Source: an uncultured Asticcacaulis sp.
Lineage (GTDB): Bacteria > Pseudomonadota > Alphaproteobacteria > Caulobacterales > Caulobacteraceae
NCBI GenBank assembly: GCA_946482045.1
Contig: CAMLPZ010000223.1
Coordinates: forward strand, 1 to 7,145
Direction: 5' to 3'
Length of the DNA stretch: 7,145 nucleotides
A model generated the notes under the pieces. The model did no database searches. It had not been told where the DNA came from and saw only the letters and a program-made list of their open reading frames with translations. The position numbers were made by a program, and so were the translations under genes. Within the stretch, counting starts at the first letter, position 1, and every line of letters begins with the position of its first letter. Below are positions 1 through 5,229 of this stretch, one piece after another.

Positions 1-1869
1 GCCACCATGCAACTCGGTATTCCGATCGTGGTGGATCAGTTCGGCTATCTGCCGTCGCAAACCAAGATCGCCGTCGTCCGGGACCCTCAGGGTGATACGG
101 TAGGCACTCTATCCGACGGCACGTCGATCATCAGCTTCGATGCCTCCGACTCTTTCACGCCCGGCACCGTCTATGAGTTGGTTAACGCGGCCACGAATGC
201 AGCGGTGTATAGTGCCGCGCCCGTCGCCTGGAATGGTGGAGCGACCGATACCAGCTCAGGCGACAAGGCGTGGCACTTCGATTTCAGCAGCGTCACCACG
301 CCGGGCGAATATTTCATCCGCGATGTCCAGCGCAACGTGAAATCCTACACCTTCAAGATCGCGGCGGACGTCTATCTGCCTGTGCTCAAGGCTGCGGTGC
401 GCTGTTTCTATTATCAACGTGCCGGCCAGGAAAAGCTGGCTGTGCACGCTGGCGCCGGTTGGGCCGATGGCGCATCGCATGTCGGACCGGGGCAGGACAA
501 GAATGCCCGTCTGTATAGCGCAAAGACCGACGCGTCGACCGAACGCGACCTGTCCGGTGGCTGGTATGACGCCGGCGATTTCAACAAATATACCAGTTGG
601 ACGGCAGGCTACATAAACTCTCTGCTTTTCGCCTACAGGGAAAATCCTGGCGTCTGGGGTGACGACTACAACATTCCGGAATCCGGCAACGGCATACCAG
701 ATATCCTCGATGAGGCGAAGTGGGGCCTCGACTGGCTGAGCCGGATGCAGGAGGCCAATGGCTCGGTGCTGTCGATCGTGGGTATGAGTCATGCCTCCCC
801 ACCCTCTTCGGCTACGGGAGCCAGCTATTATGGCCCGGCCAGCACGTCGGCCACGCTCAATTCTGCCGCAGCCTTTGCGCTGGGCGCCAGAGTTCTTGGC
901 ACGATCCCGGCGCTGGCCACTTATGCTTCGGGCCTGCGGACACGGGCCGAAAATGCCTGGAACTGGGCGGTCGCCAATCCGAATGTCGTTTTCCAGAACA
1001 ACGACGCTTCCAACGGGTCGCAGGGGCTGGGGGCCGGGGGGCAGGAAACGGACGATCGCGGACGGCTGATGGCCAAGCTGATAGCTGCGATCTACCTGTA
1101 CGATGTGACGGGCAGCACAACCTACCGTAATTTTGTCGACGCCAACTACACCGAAGCCAATCTGATCCGGTGGGGCAATTACGCTTCACCCTATGAAGGC
1201 GGCGTGCAGGATGCGCTTCTGTACTATGCCGGACTGGCGGGGGCGACCTCGTCGGTTGCGGCATCGATCCGCACCAACTACCTCAACGGCGTGAACTCCG
1301 AGTGGAACCGCGGCAGGATCACGACCAAGGCCGATCCTTACATGGCCTTCCTCAACGACTATATCTGGGGCAGCAACGCCATCAAGAGCAATATGGGCCT
1401 GTTGTTCACAGCGCTGAACGTCCACAGTCTCGGCACAGCACATACGGCGGCCGACAATCTCAACGCGGCGTCGCACTACATCCACTACCTTCATGGCGTG
1501 AACCCGCTTGGGCTGTGCTACCTGACCAATATGTCCAGCCTCGGGGCGGAAAATTCTGCCAATGAGATATTCCATGCCTGGTTCTCGGACGGGTCGGCCA
1601 AGTGGGACAGTGCCGCCACCTCGACCTACGGGCCGCCGCCGGGCTTTATCCCGGGGGGACCCAACCAGACCCAGTGGGATTGGGACAGCCGGTGTCCCAC
1701 GATCAGTTCGGCGTGCGGCACCAGCCGGCCGAAACCGCCTTATGCGCAGCCGAAACAAAAGTCGTACAAGGACTTCAATGATGGCTGGCCGTTGAATTCC
1801 TGGCCGATCACCGAAGTCTCCAACGGCTATCAGGTAGCATATATCCGCCTGCTGTCGAAGTTCGTCTGA
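1..1869 (+). CDS. GH9 endo-beta-1,4-glucanase with N-terminal Ig-like (CelD_N) domain, 5' partial
   Basis: Predicted inverting endoglucanase (cellulase or xyloglucanase) cutting internal beta-1,4-glucosidic bonds. Residues are numbered from the ATG at 7, but the frame is open to base 1 and that ATG falls right at the domain edge (IPIVVDQFGYLP). The true start and a signal peptide therefore probably lie upstream of the window. Residues about 4-118 match the CelD_N Ig-like domain that precedes many GH9 catalytic domains. The GH9 (alpha/alpha)6 domain follows, about 122-615. Visible motifs are GGWYDAGDFNKYT, with D188 and D191 as the catalytic base pair; IPDILDEAKWGLDWL; HGVNPLG (H496, N499); and near the C-terminus WPITEVSNGYQ, where E603 is the likely catalytic acid. 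The usual GH9 histidine-arginine motif after NPLG is not seen; FHAWF (H523) sits in that area. No carbohydrate-binding module follows; the protein ends in SKFV. Family assignment is firm; substrate (cellulose, mixed-linkage glucan or xyloglucan) is not determined. Confidence 0.93.
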   Translation, partial: ATMQLGIPIVVDQFGYLPSQTKIAVVRDPQGDTVGTLSDGTSIISFDASDSFTPGTVYELVNAATNAAVYSAAPVAWNGGATDTSSGDKAWHFDFSSVTTPGEYFIRDVQRNVKSYTFKIAADVYLPVLKAAVRCFYYQRAGQEKLAVHAGAGWADGASHVGPGQDKNARLYSAKTDASTERDLSGGWYDAGDFNKYTSWTAGYINSLLFAYRENPGVWGDDYNIPESGNGIPDILDEAKWGLDWLSRMQEANGSVLSIVGMSHASPPSSATGASYYGPASTSATLNSAAAFALGARVLGTIPALATYASGLRTRAENAWNWAVANPNVVFQNNDASNGSQGLGAGGQETDDRGRLMAKLIAAIYLYDVTGSTTYRNFVDANYTEANLIRWGNYASPYEGGVQDALLYYAGLAGATSSVAASIRTNYLNGVNSEWNRGRITTKADPYMAFLNDYIWGSNAIKSNMGLLFTALNVHSLGTAHTAADNLNAASHYIHYLHGVNPLGLCYLTNMSSLGAENSANEIFHAWFSDGSAKWDSAATSTYGPPPGFIPGGPNQTQWDWDSRCPTISSACGTSRPKPPYAQPKQKSYKDFNDGWPLNSWPITEVSNGYQVAYIRLLSKFV

Positions 1870-1905
1870 GCTACAGGAGCGCCCTGAAACATCAGCCAAA
1901 ATCAA

Positions 1906-1925
1906 AGGCAGTGTCCGAACTGCTT
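1906..1925 (+). other. Short imperfect stem-loop
   Basis: AGGCAGT (1906-1912) pairs with ACTGCTT (1919-1925) around the 6-base loop GTCCGA, giving a 7-bp stem with one G-U wobble. No run of T follows, so it is not a standard intrinsic terminator. It may be an RNA-processing or stability element between the GH9 and GH29 cistrons, a binding site, or chance. Confidence 0.3.
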
Positions 1926-1973
1926 ACATTCGCGTTCCAAGTGCCGGCCGGGAGGGACTGGATGCACGTTATC

Positions 1974-1980
1974 AGGAAAG
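1974..1980 (+). promoter_or_regulatory. Ribosome binding site of first GH29 gene
   Basis: AGGAAAG lies just before the ATG at 1984, with 6 bases between AGGA and the start codon. The surrounding ATCAGGAAAGAA is repeated exactly before the second GH29 gene, supporting both start choices and showing that the duplicated unit included the translation signal. Confidence 0.75.
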
Positions 1981-1983
1981 AAT

Positions 1984-3558
1984 ATGGCCCATCTGACAAA
2001 ACGCACTCTCCTAGGGGCGCCTCTCGTGGCGGCGCTCGGTACGGCCGCCGCGACAACCGTACAGGCTGAAACAGCAGCGGCGGCGTGCAAAACAGAAACA
2101 CCCGTCCAGTACGACCTGCCGATGGCGGGCGGGCCCTTCGAGCCGACCGTGGAATCGCTGAAAACCTACCAGACACCCGACTGGTTTCGCGACGCAAAGC
2201 TCGGCATCTGGTCGCATTGGGGACCACAGGCCGTGCCACGTGTCGGCGACTGGTACGCCCGGCACATGTATATCCCAGGTCATCCGCATTACGATCACCA
2301 TGTGAAAACCTACGGCCAGCCGTCGAAGTTTGGCTACAAGGATATTATCCCCCTGTGGAAGGCGGAGAAGTTTGATCCCGAAAGCCTGATGGACCAATAT
2401 GCAGCGGCCGGGGCCAAATACTTCGTCAGCATGGGCGTGCATCACGACAATTTCGACCTATGGAACTCCAAGCATCACCGCTGGAACGCCGTCGCCATGG
2501 GACCGAAGCGGGACATCGTCGGCGCCTGGCGTGACGCGGCCCGCAAGCGCGGGCTGCGGTTCGGTGTGTCCGAACACCTCGGCGCCAGTCACAACTGGTA
2601 TCATCCCAGCCACCTGTACAACCAGACCTGGCCGGAAAATGGGGTGCCTTACGATGGCGCTGATCCCAAGTACGCCGACCTTTATCATCCCCAACACAAC
2701 GAACCGTTTCGCGGCTCCGACACCTGGTACAGCAAGAATCCGACGTTCCATCAGGTTTGGTACAAGCGGATCAAGGACTTGCTCGACTCTTATGAGCCCG
2801 ACCTGCTCTTTTCGGATGGCGGCCTGCCGTTCGGAGTCGTTGGCCATAGCTTGGTCGCGCACATGTATAACAAGAGCGTGGCCCGGGCAGGGCGCAATGA
2901 AGCGGTCTATACCGGCAAGGATAACGCCACCGGCGAGTTCTACAGGGAAGCCTTTGTCCAGGATGTCGAGCGCGGCGTTCTGAAAGGCATCAACCCGTTA
3001 CCGTGGCAGACAGATACGTCTAACGGCGACTGGTATTACAGCGATGGCTTTAAATACAAGACGAGCAAAGAGGTCATCCACATGCTGGCGGATATTGTCA
3101 GCAAGAACGGCAACCTCCTGCTCAATATCGCCCAGTATCCCGACGGCAGCCTGCCGCCCGAGTCGCGGCAATTGCTGGTCGATCTGAAGGAATGGATGAA
3201 GATCAACGGCGAAGCTATTCACGGTACCCGTCCGTGGAAGATATTTGGGGAAGGACCGACCGAGACGGCCGAAGGCGCCTTCCTGGAGGACACGGCCTAT
3301 ACGCCGAAGGATATACGCTTCACCACACGGGGCGAGACGCTTTATGTCATCGTGCTCGGAATGCCGCAGGGCAATGTGACGGTCAAGGCGCTGGGGCGTC
3401 AGGGGGGACAAGCCGCGCGCAAGGTTCGGAGCGTTCAGATGCTGGGCCTCAAGCGTCCGTGTACTTTCCGGCAGGAAGATGCGGCGTTGGTGATCGACTT
3501 GCCGGCGTCACCGGCTTCCGAGCACGCCGTCGTCTTCAAGATCACCTCTCACGCTTAA
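1984..3558 (+). CDS. GH29 alpha-L-fucosidase, exported (first tandem copy)
   Basis: Predicted retaining alpha-L-fucosidase releasing terminal fucose from glycans, probably in the periplasm; 524 residues. The start is set by the AGGAAAG site and a signal peptide: MAHLTKRTLLGAP, a hydrophobic stretch, then VQA before E29. TKRTLLG resembles a Tat signal with KR in place of RR; Sec export is also possible. The catalytic barrel spans about 50-395, with DAKLGIWSHWG (H78, likely fucose-binding), GVHHDNFDLWNSK (H153, H154), KRDIVG, and EPDLLFSDGGLPFG, where D278 is the expected nucleophile. The acid/base is variable in this family; E329 in DVERG is a candidate only. A C-terminal beta-sandwich spans about 410-524. 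Only two cysteines are present, C35 and C493. About 80% identical by eye to the next gene, of which it is a tandem paralogue. Exact substrate is unknown. Confidence 0.93.
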   Translation: MAHLTKRTLLGAPLVAALGTAAATTVQAETAAAACKTETPVQYDLPMAGGPFEPTVESLKTYQTPDWFRDAKLGIWSHWGPQAVPRVGDWYARHMYIPGHPHYDHHVKTYGQPSKFGYKDIIPLWKAEKFDPESLMDQYAAAGAKYFVSMGVHHDNFDLWNSKHHRWNAVAMGPKRDIVGAWRDAARKRGLRFGVSEHLGASHNWYHPSHLYNQTWPENGVPYDGADPKYADLYHPQHNEPFRGSDTWYSKNPTFHQVWYKRIKDLLDSYEPDLLFSDGGLPFGVVGHSLVAHMYNKSVARAGRNEAVYTGKDNATGEFYREAFVQDVERGVLKGINPLPWQTDTSNGDWYYSDGFKYKTSKEVIHMLADIVSKNGNLLLNIAQYPDGSLPPESRQLLVDLKEWMKINGEAIHGTRPWKIFGEGPTETAEGAFLEDTAYTPKDIRFTTRGETLYVIVLGMPQGNVTVKALGRQGGQAARKVRSVQMLGLKRPCTFRQEDAALVIDLPASPASEHAVVFKITSHA

Positions 3559-3639
3559 ACCGCTGCCTCCGGAGTATTGGCACTTCGTAAAATCAGTCGC
3601 GGTTTCCGACAGCCGCGCATCTTCATCAGGAAAGAACAC
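3559..3639 (+). other. Spacer between the two GH29 genes
   Basis: This 81-base spacer has no clear terminator or promoter. It contains the 8-base palindrome CTCCGGAG (3567-3574) and ends in the same ATCAGGAAAGAA leader as the first GH29 gene. Upstream of that leader it resembles the 1870-1983 gap only weakly, so the two genes are most simply read as cotranscribed. Confidence 0.45.
3628..3634 (+). promoter_or_regulatory. Ribosome binding site of second GH29 gene
   Basis: AGGAAAG precedes the ATG at 3640, with 8 bases between AGGA and the start codon. It decides the start in favour of this ATG over an in-frame TTG at 3577, which would add 21 charged residues ahead of the signal peptide and has no equivalent in the paralogue. 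Confidence 0.75.
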
Positions 3640-5223
3640 ATGGTCAATCTGACGAAACGCACACTTCTGGGGGCTCCTCTCCTGGCCGCGCTTGGCACGG
3701 CTGCGGTGACGACGTCCACGGCGCAGGCGGGGACCGAGGCGGAAGCGTGCAAGACGGAACCACCCGTCCAGTACGACCTGCCGATGGCGGGGGGGGCGTT
3801 CAAGCCGACCGTGGAATCGCTGAAGACCTACAAGACACCGGACTGGTTCCGCGACGCGAAGTTCGGCATCTGGTCGCATTGGGGCCCTCAGGCCGTCCCG
3901 CGCGTTGGTGACTGGTACGCGCGGAACATGTATATCCCAGGGCATCCACACAATGCGCACCATGTGAAGACCTACGGCCAGCCGTCGAAGTTCGGCTACA
4001 AGGACATTATCCCCCTGTGGAAGGCGGAGAAGTTCGACCCTGAAGCCCTGATGGATCGCTACGCCGCCGCCGGCGCCAAGTACTTTGTCAGCATGGGTGT
4101 GCACCACGACAACTTCGACCTGTGGAACTCCAAGCATCACCGCTGGAACGCCGTGGCCATGGGGCCGAAGCGGGATATCGTCGGCGCCTGGCGTGACGCG
4201 GCCCGCAAGCGCGGCCTGCGGTTCGGCGTGTCCGAGCATCTGGGCGCCAGCCACAACTGGTATCATCCCAGCCACCTGTACAACCAGATGTGGCCGGACC
4301 TTGGCGTCCCGTACGATGGCGCCGATCCTAAGTACGTCGACCTCTATCACCCCGCGCACAACGAACCTTACCGCGGAGGCGCCGATAGCTGGTACACCAA
4401 GGATCCAAAGTTCCATCAGATCTGGTACAACCGGATCAAGGACCTGGTCGACAGCTATGAGCCGGACCTGCTCTATTCGGATGGTGGACTGCCGTTCGGC
4501 GTCGTCGGACGCAGCCTCGTCGCTCACATGTACAACAAGAGCATTGCCAGGACAGGGCGCAATGAAATCGTCTACAACGGCAAGGATTTCGGCTCCGGCG
4601 AGTTTTACAAGGAAGGCTTCGTCCAGACGGTCGAACGCGGCGTCCTGAAGGGCATCAACCCGCTGCCGTGGCAGACCGACACCTCCATGGGCGACTGGTA
4701 TTACAGCGAGGGCTTTGACTACAAGACCACGGCCAATGTCATCCATATGCTGGCCGACATCGTCAGCAAGAACGGCAATATGCTGCTCAATGTCGTGCAG
4801 TATCCGGAAGGTGACCTGCCGCCGGAGACCCTGACCTTCCTCGATGAAATGGCCGCCTGGATGAAGATCAACGGCGAAGCCATTCACGGCACGCGTCCCT
4901 GGACAGCTTTCGGTGAGGGGCCGACCGAAGGCACTTCCGGCGCCTTCCAGGAAAGCGCCAACTATACGCCGCAGGACATTCGCTTCACCACCAAGGGCCA
5001 GGCGCTTTATGCCATTACGCTCGGCGTGCCGCAGGGCAGCGTGGCCGTCAAGTCGCTGGCGCTGCAAGGCGGACAGGAAGCGCGCAAGGTGAAGAGTGTG
5101 CACCTCTTGGGCGTGAAGCGTCCGTGCGCCTTCCGTCAGGAGGCGAACGCCCTGGTGATCGATCTGCCAGGTACGCCGCCGTCCGCGCACGCGGCCGCCT
5201 TCAAGATCACGTTCCGGGGCTAA
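3640..5223 (+). CDS. GH29 alpha-L-fucosidase, exported (second tandem copy)
   Basis: Second predicted exported alpha-L-fucosidase, 527 residues. The ATG at 3640 is preferred because it follows a ribosome binding site and gives MVNLTKRTLLGAP, aligning with the first copy. The likely signal peptidase site is after TAQA (A30). Barrel motifs match those of the paralogue: SHWG (H80), GVHHDNFDLWNSK (H155, H156), and EPDLLYSDGGLPFG with D281 as expected nucleophile; E332 in TVERG is an acid/base candidate. The three extra residues relative to the first copy are two in the signal region and one in a loop (GGADSW, 246-251). Residues 141-216 are identical to 139-214 of the first copy, whereas the C-terminal beta-sandwich is only about 65% identical by eye. 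C37 and C496 are the only cysteines, at positions equivalent to those in the first copy. All key residues are kept, so both copies look functional; a split of linkage or glycan preference is plausible but unproven. Confidence 0.93.
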   Translation: MVNLTKRTLLGAPLLAALGTAAVTTSTAQAGTEAEACKTEPPVQYDLPMAGGAFKPTVESLKTYKTPDWFRDAKFGIWSHWGPQAVPRVGDWYARNMYIPGHPHNAHHVKTYGQPSKFGYKDIIPLWKAEKFDPEALMDRYAAAGAKYFVSMGVHHDNFDLWNSKHHRWNAVAMGPKRDIVGAWRDAARKRGLRFGVSEHLGASHNWYHPSHLYNQMWPDLGVPYDGADPKYVDLYHPAHNEPYRGGADSWYTKDPKFHQIWYNRIKDLVDSYEPDLLYSDGGLPFGVVGRSLVAHMYNKSIARTGRNEIVYNGKDFGSGEFYKEGFVQTVERGVLKGINPLPWQTDTSMGDWYYSEGFDYKTTANVIHMLADIVSKNGNMLLNVVQYPEGDLPPETLTFLDEMAAWMKINGEAIHGTRPWTAFGEGPTEGTSGAFQESANYTPQDIRFTTKGQALYAITLGVPQGSVAVKSLALQGGQEARKVKSVHLLGVKRPCAFRQEANALVIDLPGTPPSAHAAAFKITFRG

Positions 5224-5229
5224 CCGCCA

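Larger units (their letters stand above)
1870..1983 (+). other. Intergenic gap between GH9 and first GH29 gene
   Basis: This 114-base gap contains a short imperfect stem-loop (1906-1925) and the ribosome binding site of the next gene. I see no T-rich tail typical of an intrinsic terminator and no convincing -35/-10 pair. It could carry a weak or alphaproteobacterial-type promoter that cannot be recognised by eye, or simply join the GH9 gene to the downstream genes in one transcript. Confidence 0.5.

Noticed and set aside
1..9. GCCACCATG at the window start, identical to a eukaryotic Kozak context
   Set aside because: It reads as Ala-Thr-Met codons within an open bacterial GH9 frame that extends off the window; the match is coincidental.
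256..792. Minus-strand and alternate-frame ORFs inside the GH9 gene
   Set aside because: They overlap a gene with continuous GH9 homology and have no motif, ribosome binding site or domain of their own.
2074..2090. Possible lipoprotein box before C35 of the first GH29 copy (and C37 of the second)
   Set aside because: The preceding residues are AAA and AEA, lacking the Leu/Val/Ile at -3 expected of a lipobox, and a signal peptidase I site occurs a few residues earlier.
3577..3639. Upstream TTG start for the second GH29 gene, adding 21 residues
   Set aside because: The ATG at 3640 has the AGGAAAG site, yields a normal signal peptide, and aligns with the start of the first copy.
5216..5229. 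Terminator or promoter between the second GH29 gene and the GH42 gene
   Set aside because: Only 6 bases separate stop and start, with no stem-loop or T-tract.
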